Shown here: positions 43,501 to 60,481 of the stretch, piece after piece
Position numbering within the stretch: the first letter of the stretch is position 1
Layout of the letters: every line of letters begins with the position of its first letter
NCBI RefSeq assembly: GCF_000315625.1
Contig: NW_005434629.1
Coordinates: forward strand, 332,409-396,408
DNA length: 64,000 nt
Direction of reading: 5' to 3'
Source of the DNA: Guillardia theta CCMP2712
Lineage: Eukaryota > Cryptophyceae > Pyrenomonadales > Geminigeraceae
Program-made: the position numbers and the translations under genes
Notes under the pieces: generated by a model
Told to the model about the DNA's origin: nothing
Database searches by the model: none
Seen by the model: only the letters and a program-made list of their open reading frames with translations

Positions 43501-44334
43501 ATGGATTGCGCCTTCATCCTCATCGTCGACGGCGAGGTGAATTTTGAATTCGTGGGTGTTATTCTCACAGCTTGCCTCGTAGATCGGAATCTTTGTGAAG
43601 TTTGAGGAGAGAGGAGTTATCTCCAGCAAGGAAGTGATTTGCTTAGCCAGGGTGATCGTCTTCTCCTCTCCTCTTCCCTCTCCTTCTCCTCCACTACCAC
43701 CTGCTCCCCTTCCTCCCTCCTCCCTCCCTCCCTCCCTCCTCCTCCTTCCCTTCCCTCCCTATCACTTCGATACAGTTCTCATCGTCTCTCATCACGGCAC
43801 TAGGGAGATACTCATCTGCTGAAGGGCATCGCCAACGTCCCGTCGCTTGCCCGGCAGGAGCTGACGATCACCTACACTCCGCTGGTCTGCTGCTCCTCTA
43901 CACGAATCTCTCCTTCTCCTTCTCCTTCTCCTTCTCCTTCTCCTTCTCCTTTTCCTTCTCCTTCTCCTCTCTACCTCCTCGTCTTCCTGTCCTCCTCGTC
44001 CTTTTCTCCAGCTCACATCAACGACCAATCTCAGGTGGTGAAGTCAGGGAAGGCAACAATCGCAGGCAATGGGGTCTTTGTTGTGTTCTTGGTCATGACA
44101 TCTTCGACAGTCTTCACCTTGCACGCCGTGGAGAAAGTGATATCAGCAAGAACATTCCTCAAGAGGTATGCCCATGTCACAGAGCTCCTTTCTTCTAACC
44201 TCTACCCGGGTAGAGCGCTTCAGTTCCGCATCGAGGAGCAGGTCACGCTCTGTCGGGTCATGGAAGAGAGTGATGACGTAGCAAACAGGAGGAATGGGCC
44301 TCCAACGCTGCCCAGGAAGACACGTCCTCCATGA
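40513..44334 (+). CDS. PH domain / EF-hand / cyclic-nucleotide-domain-like signalling protein
   Basis: Candidate start MLAKSSSSLGNTFMPPM at 40513 splices in phase to KGYLYKLQDEFHGTR (40721). A PH domain follows: WSQRVYEFDF, ELRYISNHPNRP, then RTLVLAAVDLKERDIWIESM (about 41465-41530). Helical exons come next (MRIKETEEKTQML, KAIKDVISVFKKL, EIDLLSEALALLGLHV, LLDLILASHDTFLVNL). Two EF-hands follow: DKDNSG joined across an intron to FLDMKE, then DADGSGHVTFEE (about 43225-43320). Later exons (CAFILIVDGE joined to IGIFVKFEERG, then LLKGIANVPSLAR) resemble cyclic-nucleotide-binding modules but lack a clear PBC motif. The chosen end is the TGA at 44332-44334; an alternative acceptor would end the protein near 44373. 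Calcium- and lipid-regulated membrane recruitment is inferred. Confidence 0.72.
41068..41123 (+). repeat. 14-bp minisatellite, four units
   Basis: Four tandem copies of AGCTTGCTCTAGAG (last ending AGGG) inside the intron that splits the PH domain. Confidence 0.95.
43908..43970 (+). repeat. TTCTCC hexanucleotide tandem repeat in intron
   Basis: About ten units, one with TTTTCC; pyrimidine strand equals the transcript strand. Its minus-strand translation is a meaningless Arg run. Confidence 0.95.
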
Positions 44335-44884
44335 TCGTCAACGTTCAGCCAGACAACGTAAACACGACCTGAGCTCGTCATCGCAAGGGACTCACTTGGA
44401 CTTGTCAGAGGATGGCGCTGGTCTCGCCCCTTGTCCCCGACTCCATCAACACGACCGCGTTCCAGCACATGTGGAACAACGCGAGACAAGGTGAAGGGAA
44501 GGAGCAGAGAGATGTTAGATGATGCAGTCTCGCAGGGAAGGTGAAGTTGTACAGCAAAGCAGCTGACCTGCCAAGACTGCACAAGGCCAAAGACAAAGTG
44601 AGCTGAGCTGAGAACATTCGCCTCTCTTAGTCTGCTCCTGCAGTCCAAGCGCTCCTACCAGTGGATGGGGACGCGGGATGGATGCGTGCAGGTCAGCTGC
44701 CGCGTCCTCGTCTTGTTTGTGACTTGAGCAGGTCCCACGGTCAAGCATGACCAGCCCAGAGGGCTCAAGTGAGGGAGAAGGAGAGTGAGAGGTACCAGCA
44801 GCTGCCTTTCCTCTTGCTGCGGCTCAGGACTGGATGGCAGGAGCAGCATGTTCGAGGAAGGGACGGGGAGGACGGAGCTTGTGT
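44335..44884. other. Intergenic between convergent genes
   Basis: No open frame with recognisable motif. Possible alternative 3' coding end of the upstream gene to about 44373. Confidence 0.45.
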
Positions 44885-46091
44885 CTAGTTGTTCATTATC
44901 TGATCTCTCCAACTCGGCTGGTTGCAATTGTCGGAGTAACAACCCATGATGTCTGTGGCTCCTACACTCTTCAAGTACCTGTCGATCCCTCCGAACGAGA
45001 AGAAGTTTGAACTCTGCGCGCACATCTTCTTCCTGCATCCCCCAGCAACTGTCTTGCAAGGACAGCCGGTCACAAGCGCCTTGTGCTGGCACTTTGTGGT
45101 GCACTTGCAGGTCCCGTCCGCACAACTAGTTCACCTCGTCACTGGTCTCACGCTCAACCTCCTTCTCCTACCAGCTGCTGTCTTGCCCACTCTCGATGGG
45201 CTGATCCAGCGCGGCGGAGGAGCAAGACGTCGGATCTCCTCCACATCCAGGAAGCACAAAGCTGATGCAGGCTGAGCAGACAGACGCAAGTCAGCGAGTC
45301 ATCCAGCAGACCATCAGTCAGCTCACCATCTTCTCCGTATTGGCAAAATGTTGACTCCTCGGTAACTCCGGTTGCCGTAGACTTGGTAACGATGCACTTC
45401 AAAGGTGCTTTGCACTGCGAACTTTCCTGAAAGGAACAAGTTATGCTACTCTCTGATCTGCTAGGAGAGTTCTTGCAAGCAAGTCAACAGCTTACGTATC
45501 CGCAGTCACAGCAATCCAAGTCCGACGCACATGTTTGAACAGGCGGCCGGCAGCATTGCTCGGCAACGAACGGTCGAGGTGAGTATTGGACAGAAGGCAA
45601 ACTAAATTTTGCAAGAAATCATTGTCGATTCACACAAAGAAAGAGGTCATTTACCTGCACCTACTGTTTTCATTGCTGTAAGAAGGATAGCATATGTCTG
45701 TCTTGTTGGCTTGCAAAAGGTTATACGCGCTTGCAATCTCAGATGTCAAAGAGGTGATTGAGTTCTGCGATTCTCCACATAACCGAGTGGTGTAGCTACC
45801 TTGACATGTTCCCGACGGGACTACGATTGTGGTTGTATAACATTTCATCAGCGAGGTCGTTCGCAACCAGCAAGACCCGTCATATGACCGTATACTGCAC
45901 AGACAACCACCCGTCTGGCCTAGGATGCAAGGCATGCTCGTGCTGGTGCACTTTGGGAGTGACTTTGCAACGATGATGACCAAGAGAGCGCATACGAAGA
46001 CAAAGATAGAGATCCAAGCGAAGAAGAGCACGCCTTTTCTTGATCTCAAGCTTTGGATTGCTTGAAACAGTCGTTGAAACATGTCGGACAA
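44885..46091 (-). CDS. Cys-rich single-pass membrane protein
   Basis: The start at 46091 gives a short basic cytosolic segment (MFQRLFQAIQSLRSRKG), then a membrane helix (VLFFAWISIFVFVCALLVII), and a Cys-rich exterior: CTSTSMPCILGQTGGC.., then across introns EQCCRPPVQTCASDLDCCDC, ESSQCKAPLKCIVTK, ACISFVLPGCGGDP, and finally CTTKCQHKALVTGCPCKTV, GGCRKKMC and GCYSDNCNQPSW before the stop at 44885. The topology is type II-like (N-in) with a disulfide-rich ectodomain. I do not recognise the family. Exon joins were read by eye and the middle ones are provisional. Confidence 0.62.
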
Positions 46092-47229
46092 CCGTGTTCA
46101 GCTCACAACATTCAAATCCACAAGAATCCTGTTCCTCGGACCTCCCTCAAGCCCGTCAACGCATGAGCGCGCTCGTCCATGAATCTCGCATTCCGCTTTC
46201 ACGTCGCACAGAAATTTCAATTTCCAGCTTGTAAAAGAAATTTGTACTGCAGAGATTTGAGGAGGCCTTCACTCTTGGATGGAAATCTATTCTCTCTTTT
46301 CCTCACTCCGTCATCTTCTGATCTTCTTGCTTTTCCTTCTGCTTTTCAGCTTGTCTTGAATTTTCTTCCTGGCTAATGTAACCTCACCCCTTGTTAATAT
46401 TGCATGTCCTCTTCTCCTCTTCTCCTCCTTCTCTTCTCTTCTTCTCTTCTTCTCTTCTTCTCTTCTTCTCTTCTTCTCTTCTTCTCTTCTTCTCTTCTTC
46501 TCTTCTTCTCTTCTTCTCGTCTTCTCCCTCTTCGTCGTTTGTTGGCGTCACTTCATTCTCATCGTCACCGTACCCCTCCCACTACCCCAGGTCTGCCCCT
46601 ATACTACCCACCACCATCTCCCTATGTAGAGCCCGATGACCCAACCTTCATACCTTGCAGAAGTCTCAATTCGGTCTCAATCAATAAGGCAGAGGGTCCT
46701 GCCTTGCCTTTAGTAGCAAGGGAAGGGAAGAAGAGTTGATAGAAACCGCCATGGTCGGAGGGTACAGCGAAGGAGGAGAGACAAGGAAAGCAGAGCGACA
46801 GTTGCTGTAGCGCATGAGGCAAGGGAATGAGAAGAAGCGTGAAGGAGAAATGAGGCGAAGTGGAAGGAAAGGAGAGAAGAAAACAATCAGGGACACTTTT
46901 AGAGAATGTAGTCAACAAACCGCGCTGCTACTGAGCATTCTGTTCCATAAGGCATACACTACTCAGATGCTTGTGCATCTGGAAGAGAGTGAGTGGAGAG
47001 TAGTTCAAAGAAAGCATTGGAGGGAATCAGACCAGGCAGGGCATTCAGATTCTCATACCAGAGTATCAACATGAAGTTTCTGTTTGCATTTCAAAACAAC
47101 TACATGAACAATATGAATTCGACTGTTGGCAAACAGAATATTGAGGGTTTGTGCAGGCATGTGAAAGTGTGACAATGTTTGCAGATTGAGACTGTCATTG
47201 AATGAGAGACTAATTGATACAATAAAAGT
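46092..47229. other. Intergenic with a pyrimidine tandem repeat
   Basis: Holds a TTCTCTTC repeat (46430-46520) and otherwise no supported gene. The last ~100 bp before 47230 are A/T-rich and likely contain the promoter and leader of the PKD2-like gene. Confidence 0.5.
46430..46520 (+). repeat. TTCTCTTC octanucleotide tandem repeat
   Basis: About eleven units, outside any gene that I can support. Confidence 0.9.
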
Positions 47230-49479
47230 ATGGCGGGTGAAGACACCAAGTACAAGAAGGCTGTTGCCACAGCTGCCTTTGAAAAGATGTCAAAACGTCA
47301 GCAACGCGCTCTGTTCGCTGCTGCAGGTTTGAAAGCGGGAGCAAACGTTTCCCTCGCGTATGCCATTGACAAGTTTAGAAGGGACAAGATCCGAGAGATT
47401 GTTTTTTATTTGTTTTTTCTCGTCATCTTCACCACGAGTGCTTTGATACAGAGAAATGTTACAGACTCTCATTACTACATGCAAACAGTCAAAGACGCGA
47501 TTTTGAATGAGAATTTTCCCGATGTCACTTGGTTTAAAACTTTTAATGATGTTGCCATCGATGCAGATTTCTGGGATTACATGACAACGGTTATTCCTCA
47601 GTATCTATACAAAGACAAATGGTACAACGGTCAACAGTACACTTCTGCAGAGATGAACTATGTTCTACATGTCAATAGATTAGTGCAAGCTCCACGAATA
47701 CGACAACTGCGTGTGAATTCGCAAATCTGTCCGGTTCCTCCTCGACTTGCAAATGTGATCAAGACTTGCTATCCGGCTTTCAGTACATCAGCAGAAAATC
47801 GAACAAGCATTCCCGGATGGCCCCCTGGAACTTTAGTCACGTACAAGACTGCAAGCCAACTTGCAACGAGCGAGTATCGGAATGGACTTCTTCCTTACAC
47901 CGGCGGCGGGTTTGCAATAGACCTTCCTCTGTACTTTAACAAAACTCAAGCTCTCGATTTTTTCAATTACTTGAAGAGTGTGAAGTGGAGCGATCTTCAT
48001 ACAAGGGCAATCTTCTTCACCTTCGCCTTGTACAACCCGGTCAACGGTCTCTACCTCTCCGTGCTCCTTCTCTTTGAATTCCTGCCGTTCGGAGAAGTTC
48101 GCCCTTCCTCTCAGTTCCGTGTCATTAGGATGGGTCTGAGCACTGCCAACGACTACGCCACAGTTCTGCTCGATGCCATGGTTTATCTCATGGTGTTTTC
48201 CTACATCCTGCAGGACGTGAGGAAGATAGCAGCCATGGGGAGGGTATACTGGACTCACTTCTGGCACTGGTTCAACTGGGTCAACTACACCATCTTCATG
48301 GTGTCGCTCTACTTCAAGATCAGCTTCTACATGGCGAGCTTGAGGTACGTCAGCGGTAACGGAAATTCCGACATGCAGACCGCAACCATGGACTTCGAAG
48401 CTATCGGGTGGACCTACTATCAGATGGTTAACTTCCAGGCCTTCAACAACATCTTCGTGTGGTTGCGCGCCTTCACCTATATCAAATACTTGACGACGGA
48501 TATCGCCAACCTGTCCTACACTCTCACCAATGCAGCTAAAGATTGCGGTCTGTTTCTCCTGATCTTTGCCATGGTGATATTTGCCTATGCCCAAGCATTC
48601 CACATTGCTTTTGGAACAGATATAGGGACTTACCAAACTCTCTTGGAATCAATTTTCGGCCTGTTCAAAACGTTGTTGGGAGATTTCAACTTCAACGCAA
48701 TCAAGTCCAGCAATGCGTACCTGGGGCCCCTACTCTTTATCACATTTGAGGTCGTGTGCTATTTCATATTCTTGAACATGTTCTTGGCAATCCTCAACAA
48801 GTCATATTCTGATGTGATAGACAAGGGTGTAGATGATCCTATGACTGTAGAGTTTCGAAATACGCTAGCAGCAAACTTTAGGAGATTCATTGACAGACTC
48901 AACTTGTGGAAATCCGAGGATGGTTCCCGCAATCAGCAGGAAGATGGAGACGAAGATGAAGAGGAAGTGAAGAAAATTGAGAAGAAGAAGACAGCGCTGG
49001 ATGGTGAAGCACTGGGAATGATGTTGAACACCATACAAGAGTTATCAACAACCGTTCGAGGCATCAATGAGAAGATCGAGAACGTGAGCAAAGTACAATC
49101 TTTGAGTGGAGCTGGCAGGTTGCAGGTGCTCAATAGAGCCTCAGTTGCGGGCTCCCTCGACAACCGAGACCTTGATGGAAGCAACTCTCAGAACTCTCCG
49201 ATCAGTCCTACTGACAAGCAACTGTCTGCAGTTCAACCGGATATCAATCGAAATGGTCAGAAAGTGAGGTCGACCTCCAAACTGCACGATGACAACCTTA
49301 CTGAAGAACTTCTGGAATCGGATGCAGCTGGTGCAGACAACAGAACAATCCAAGAGAAACAAACTGAAAGCGCGCAAGGAAATGTTTCAGGCATCAAGCA
49401 ATACAAGAGGCCAACTCTCCCAACTTTAGAAAGCAAGACAAGGCCAGATGATGAAGAAGACGCGACACCAAGGCTATGA
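47230..49479 (+). CDS. PKD2: Polycystin-2-type (PKD2/TRPP) cation channel, intronless
   Basis: A single 749-codon exon. First membrane helix at about residues 57-73 (IVFYLFFLVIFTTSALI). A large extracellular polycystin domain follows (about 75-300), with a CPVPP...C loop and the GGFAIDLPLY and RAIFFTFALYNP strands typical of this domain. Further helices lie at about 315-335, 350-370 and 435-455 (CGLFLLIFAMVIFAYAQAF). The pore region reads LLESIFGLFKTLLGDFNF (about 470-487), and the last helix VCYFIFLNMFLAILN (about 508-522). The tail is acidic and Lys-rich with a likely coiled coil (GEALGMMLNTIQELSTTVRG). PKD2 channels are calcium-permeable and often ciliary. Lack of introns contrasts with neighbouring genes. 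Confidence 0.92.
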   Translation: MAGEDTKYKKAVATAAFEKMSKRQQRALFAAAGLKAGANVSLAYAIDKFRRDKIREIVFYLFFLVIFTTSALIQRNVTDSHYYMQTVKDAILNENFPDVTWFKTFNDVAIDADFWDYMTTVIPQYLYKDKWYNGQQYTSAEMNYVLHVNRLVQAPRIRQLRVNSQICPVPPRLANVIKTCYPAFSTSAENRTSIPGWPPGTLVTYKTASQLATSEYRNGLLPYTGGGFAIDLPLYFNKTQALDFFNYLKSVKWSDLHTRAIFFTFALYNPVNGLYLSVLLLFEFLPFGEVRPSSQFRVIRMGLSTANDYATVLLDAMVYLMVFSYILQDVRKIAAMGRVYWTHFWHWFNWVNYTIFMVSLYFKISFYMASLRYVSGNGNSDMQTATMDFEAIGWTYYQMVNFQAFNNIFVWLRAFTYIKYLTTDIANLSYTLTNAAKDCGLFLLIFAMVIFAYAQAFHIAFGTDIGTYQTLLESIFGLFKTLLGDFNFNAIKSSNAYLGPLLFITFEVVCYFIFLNMFLAILNKSYSDVIDKGVDDPMTVEFRNTLAANFRRFIDRLNLWKSEDGSRNQQEDGDEDEEEVKKIEKKKTALDGEALGMMLNTIQELSTTVRGINEKIENVSKVQSLSGAGRLQVLNRASVAGSLDNRDLDGSNSQNSPISPTDKQLSAVQPDINRNGQKVRSTSKLHDDNLTEELLESDAAGADNRTIQEKQTESAQGNVSGIKQYKRPTLPTLESKTRPDDEEDATPRL

Positions 49480-49572
49480 TGGGAGTATGAAACACGGCAA
49501 GAATGACAGTTATCATCGAAGGATGTAGGAGACGTACGATATTTACAGATTACTTACAAAAGAATAAACTTC

Positions 49573-50712
49573 CTAGTATGGAAAGTAAGGAATGGATAGG
49601 TGAGAAGGCTTTTCAGAGGAAGCATCATACAGCGAACACTCGTGGTGCCCTGCATTCCTGACGCGAACTATCAATCTTCCGTTAACAAAACTTTTCAAAC
49701 TTGTGTCCTCTGAGGAGAACTCTGCGATCCACTGATAATGTTCCCCATGTGCAGAGCTGATTGCCTGAGCTGCTAGCGTGAGAACTTTGTCTATGAGCCC
49801 TCTGCCGTCGAAATCAAACAAAACCTCTACGACTACTGCGGTTTGAATATCAGCAGTCAACCTCAACCCTACCACCAAGGATCGAGACTTGACGTTGCGA
49901 ACAGCTGTAAGACTTTCAGACGCTAGCTCAATGGTCTGATTGGAGCGAATTGAAATCCTCCTCTCCGTTCCCCCGTCCTCACAAACCCGAAAACCATTCT
50001 GAGAGAAGAATCCTTCATTGGTGATCCCATCCTTGTTTGGCTTGATTCCGAGGAAGAAGAAGTTGAGAGGAGGCGGATTGAGGTATACAAAGCAGTGGAA
50101 CCAGCAAGTCTGGTACGGATATGCTTCATGTATCTTCGTCTCATGGTAGGACGACAAGGCCCACTCGAGATGATGTTTGAGGACTTCGTCTGTGAGGTTG
50201 GGCCCCACTTGAAGGTTATGCGGTCCCCCAGGCATGATTCCCGAGCAATCATGGTTGGCTCCCCAACTGGAGCACAACCATTCGAGAATGCGCATCTGAC
50301 TCGTGCTATTCGTGTGCCGGGCGACAAGGCATTGAACATCGGCTGTGAGCCACGAGCTCCTACCATTTGCCTCCTCACTCGCCGCTCGCATTCTAAGAGC
50401 GGATTGAGTCCGTTCATACTCCCAAGCTAGCTCTTCTTCGACGCTTCTCCAGCTCTCCTCCAGATGTCGATCCCTCCCCTCATCTCTCAAGACCTCTGCA
50501 GCCGCGACGTCATTGCCAGGGGGCGCAGGGCGTTCAACGGCGACTCCTGGTCTGTTGATCATCTTGGCGAGCTGAGAGTTAAGGTGCTGCTCCATGTCGA
50601 CGAGGAAGGGAGGAGAGCCATCGCTACCCTGCCTCCTCTCATCTGCTGTGGTGAAGGCGGCAACCATCATCATCCACATCAACAGCCTTCCCGCCCATCG
50701 TCTCCCCTCCAT
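49573..50712 (-). CDS. Secreted protein with X8/CBM43-like domain
   Basis: Start at 50712 gives MEGRRWAGRLLMWMMMVAAF, a signal peptide; the open frame extends to an upstream ATG at 50799 but that start would bury the signal. A Glu-rich helix follows (WRSVEEELAWEYERTQSAL). Then comes WLTADVQCLVARHTNS, ILEWLCSSWGANHDCSGIMPGG, HHLEWALSSYHE and TCWFHC. The spacing of C, ..WLC, DC..I..GG and a later C resembles X8 (CBM43) domains, which bind beta-1,3-glucan. The C-terminal half (RISIRSNQTIELASE, VVVEVLFDFDGRGLI) is probably beta-rich and unrecognised. Single exon. Tail-to-tail with PKD2. Confidence 0.62.
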   Translation of the reverse strand: MEGRRWAGRLLMWMMMVAAFTTADERRQGSDGSPPFLVDMEQHLNSQLAKMINRPGVAVERPAPPGNDVAAAEVLRDEGRDRHLEESWRSVEEELAWEYERTQSALRMRAASEEANGRSSWLTADVQCLVARHTNSTSQMRILEWLCSSWGANHDCSGIMPGGPHNLQVGPNLTDEVLKHHLEWALSSYHETKIHEAYPYQTCWFHCFVYLNPPPLNFFFLGIKPNKDGITNEGFFSQNGFRVCEDGGTERRISIRSNQTIELASESLTAVRNVKSRSLVVGLRLTADIQTAVVVEVLFDFDGRGLIDKVLTLAAQAISSAHGEHYQWIAEFSSEDTSLKSFVNGRLIVRVRNAGHHECSLYDASSEKPSHLSIPYFPY

Positions 50713-50814
50713 GGCGCGGCGGCTTTCCGATTCTAATCGCTCACTGATCAGGGACCCCCTCTCGCTCCTGCTTGCACGGGGGTGGGCCTGGGGTGCCACC
50801 GTACTACGGTAGGG

Positions 50815-50888
50815 TTACTGCCACAAGGTTCCGAGTCTCTGGTGGCTGTCGGTCCGGCCCTACGGCCCGTTTGGGTCACCCGTGACCC
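50815..50888. repeat. Short GC-rich repeat-like patch
   Basis: GGTCCGGCCCTACGGCCCG-type sequence with CCCGTGACCCTCACC, similar in style to the larger islands; it reaches into the 3' end of the next minus-strand frame. Confidence 0.4.
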
Positions 50889-51827
50889 TCACCTGGTGAC
50901 CGGCCGCAGAGCACCACCCGGGGGTTTTACCTCTACGATGTTATGCAGTGCTGCGGAGATGCCAGTGCGTTTCTTGAACAACTTCTGAATGTCTTCAGCT
51001 GTCATACGTCGATGAACCCTGCCTCCAGTGTCCCTCCTGGAGCCCTCGGCTATAATAGTACGGAAAGGTTTGGAATTAACTAGATAACTGGCTCCAGCAT
51101 TTCCCACCGAAGAGCACAATGTGCTATGGTATAGGGTGCTATCCTCCATATTGATGGTAAACTTATCCTTTTTGTGTTGTTTGCCCCTCTTGACGATGAC
51201 TGTGTACCTGAGAGAATGCAATGAGAGGGAACGTCATGAAAGCGACAAGAATGATACTCACGGGCATGTAGAGCAGGAGCAGCGCATGATATAACCGGTC
51301 ATGCCATGGAGTTTTTTGCAAGGAATACTCTTGATTTGCTTGTTGTAAACCTTCAAATTGATATGTTTAAGGAATCGTGTACATTCAAGTCGTTTGGAGA
51401 ACTGCATTCCGCGCAACGTCATGACATGGTCAGATGGAGGTTCCTTGTTGTAAGATTCTGAATCAGATGAGGACATATACTCGTCTTCACTAGTCCAAAA
51501 GCAGGAGGGCTCGTCCTTCATTGATATGGATTCGGAGTTGTGGCTTGCACAACTTTCATCTTCAGGCAAGGATCTGTCCGCTCCGTGAGGAAGCAACGGA
51601 TCTGAAGGGACATTCCCTGTGTGAGGAAGGGGAGGTGATGATAATGAAGAGGTCGGGGCATCGAAGATGAGGGTATAAAGTCGCTCGATACTCTCGATCA
51701 AGGACAATTGTTCGGGGGGTTTCATACCCAAACAACGAAATCCACGTTCAACAATGACAATGTACGACGCATTGGTAGGGAGTTCGAGCTCCAGCTCTTG
51801 CTGCAAAGCACGTAGCTTGGCACTCAT
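50889..51827 (-). CDS. Putative Mutator-like transposase DNA-binding region or derived protein
   Basis: Start at 51827 (MSAKLRALQQELELEL); exon 1 runs to about 51258 and an intron (about 51-nt, GTGAGT...CTCAG) joins it to YTVIVKRGKQHKKDKF. The region LECTRFLKHINLKVYNKQ, MTGYIMRCSCSTCPYTVIVK, TLYHSTLCSS and the RRMTAEDIQKLFKKRTGI helix resembles the WRKY-GCM1-type N-terminal domain of MULE transposases (R..C....C.y.v......H.C, then a helix-turn-helix). No DDE catalytic domain follows; the frame ends at 50889 in GC-rich sequence. It is a fragment of a transposon or a domesticated gene. Confidence 0.42.
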
Positions 51828-51872
51828 GCTGAGCCTCCTGGCCTGTGTCGAGCCTTCCCCTGCTATCCGCAA

Positions 51873-52263
51873 TCGCCCAAAATCTTTGATTTTTGTTGAT
51901 TCACCGACCTAAATCTTTAGAAAAGGCAAAACCGTAAACCTACCTTAGAATTTTTGCTGAAAATCTTTCCCCGCTTCTAAACTTTAATTGCCCGGTGAAT
52001 TGAACCTTGACAAATGGAAACCTGATTTTAAGGCTAGTAACTTCCTAACTCAAACTGATCTTTCGTTTCCGCCCCACCTCCAGACCTACATGTCCGGTTT
52101 CACTGAGCCAGTCATTGAATGCGGCGGGCCCCACCTTCCGGCGGAACTGGACGGGCCTGGTACGGTAACCGTAAACCGCCGGGGCCAGCCCGGTTATTTG
52201 ACAAGGGACATAACGGTTCTACTGCTTTGAGATCCGATCAACGGAAATTCAGCCTGTGCGGCC
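51873..52263. other. Intergenic; short GC-rich patch before the CFAP92-like gene
   Basis: A/T-rich to about 52050, then CGGCGGGCC..CCGGTTATT at 52120-52200, a short island-like patch ending 60 bp before the ATG. A short frame at 51988-52230 is unconvincing. Confidence 0.45.
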
Positions 52264-58639
<6,376 letters not shown>

Positions 58640-58765
58640 AGGAGGGAGACGGAGATTGAGGCTCGAGGGACGAGAAGAGGAGGGGAGGAGACGCAAGGAA
58701 GGTGAGAGGAGGGAGGAAAAGCAAGGACATGTAATTTATACAAATGAATGAATGAATAACATATT

Positions 58766-60355
58766 TCAGGATGATAGCAGGGTCGTCTTCTGCAAAACTT
58801 CCTGTCAGAATTCGCTCCTCCGCGTCCCCTTACTCCCTCCCCCGCTCCTCCTCACCCGGTCAAATTTGGGATCCTGCCGATGATAAGACGCCAAGCGCTG
58901 GATCGAAACTTTTTCCACATCGACAGGAAGATGCTGAGAGCTCGTGAGAGGGTCGACGAAGCAACAGGGAATGAGATTGAGACACGTAGAGCGAAAGAGG
59001 AGAGGGGGGAACCGAGGAGGGGAAGGATGAAAAGAGGAGGAGGAGGAGGAGGAGGAGGGAGAGAGAAAGAGAGAGAGAAAGAGAGCGAGCGAGAGGGAGG
59101 GAGGAGGGAGGGAGGAGGGAGGAAGGAAAGGAGAGGAGGAGGAGGAGGAGCGGGGTAGAGGAGTACGACGAAAGTTTGGTCTACCTCGGCCACATTGACT
59201 AAGGTGAGCAGCCATCTGTAGATCACATCCACCACGAGGAGCGAGTAGAAGGCACACATGCTGGCCAGCACAAGCTCGATGGGCATCTTCTGGACCACCG
59301 ACACGAGCTGCGAGCTGATGAGCAGGGAGGGAAGAGCAGCAAAGAACAGGAGAGAGGAAACAGGCGTAGGGGAGGGAGGGAGGGAGGGAGGGAGGGAGGG
59401 AGGGAGGGAGGGAGGGAGGGTGAGAGGGGTCTAGATTAGGACGAACGGCAGGAGGAAGACCTGCTGTGTCTCGAGGGCAGCGAGGAGACGATTTCCATCC
59501 TCTGTGCGGAGGAAGATGAAGATGGGGAAGAGAGCGTCGAGGAAAGAGCACGCGAGGTCCCTATAGGGCTTCGGGACGTGATCCTCCACCTGCTGCTTGA
59601 GAGCAGCGACGAGGCGGCGATATGCTGCCTGAAGGAGTGGAAGTAAGGAGGATGGGAGGCAGAGCAGGGAAGGATGAGAGGTAGAAAGGGGAGGAGCGGA
59701 GGGAGAGGGAGTGAGGGAGTGGGGGAGGAGGAGGATACAATGAAAAAGCAAGGAGGGGAGAAAAAAAAGGCAAACCTGGAGTGGCGAGAGCTTGTGGAGG
59801 ATTGCAGGCATGATTTGAGAACGGGGGAGGAGAGAACGGAAGTAGGAGAGGCTCTCCTGCACAGCAAGCCATTGAGCCCAGGCTGTCGCGGTGAAGTGGA
59901 TGTGGACGGAGGAAACGGAGCAAGAAAGGAGAGACGGAGGGGATAAAGGATGGAAAGCAGTGGAACGGAGGGAGGAGAACAGGGTGAAAGGAAGGGATCG
60001 CAGCAGCAAGGGATGGAAGGAGAGCAAAGGTAAGAAGGCGCGGGGTGAAGCAGAGCTGGGTAGGGGTTGACTCACGTTCATGGCGGAGTGAGCACGTAAC
60101 AGAAGCAGAGGGGGCTTGGCGATCTGGAGTGAGGAAGGGAGACAGGGAAGTGAAAGGGCGGGAAGGAGGGAGGAGAATGAAAGAGGGTAAGGGTGAAGAA
60201 GGAGTCGACCAATCGTAGAAGAGGAGATGATGTCAGCAAGGAAATTCAAGGGGAGAAGAGAGGAGGAGGCATTTCACCTTCTCCTCCCCAGCGGCAACGG
60301 GCACATCAACCATGCGAGATAGCTGGATCGAGGTCAGCCCTGAGAAACACAGCAT
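58766..60355 (-). CDS. Hypothetical membrane protein
   Basis: Start at 60355: MLCFSGLTSIQLSRMVDV and PVAAGEEK, then in phase IAKPPLLLLRAHSAMN. The next exons are AWAQWLAVQESLSYFRS with ILHKLSPLQ, and AAYRRLVAALKQQVEDHV with CSFLDALFPIFIFLRTEDG. Then come LVSVVQKMPIELVLASM and CAFYSLLVVDVIYRWLL, HLPVDVEKVSIQRLASYH, and a last short exon KTTLLSS ending at 58766. Two hydrophobic stretches (FLDALFPIFIFL and VLASMCAFYSLLVVDVIY) look like membrane helices. The join before AWAQW is not phase-clean, so that border is provisional. Family not recognised. Tail-to-tail with CFAP92, 127 bp apart. Confidence 0.6.
59368..59418 (+). repeat. GGGA tandem repeat (CCCT on the transcript strand)
   Basis: About thirteen GGGA units inside an intron of the minus-strand gene, so again the transcript carries the pyrimidine strand. 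A second purine-rich block lies at 59030-59155. Confidence 0.9.
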
Positions 60356-60481
60356 GGTGGGGAGAGCAGAAGGGGAGACAGGAGTGATACTTCATTCTCG
60401 CTTTGGACCGTAGCTGACTTGAGATGCATGTCCATGGACTGCGATGACACGTTTCATTCCTCATCCAAGCTCAGTTCAGCG

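Noticed and set aside
43792-44028. Arg-run protein on the minus strand
   Set aside because: Translation of the TTCTCC intron repeat.
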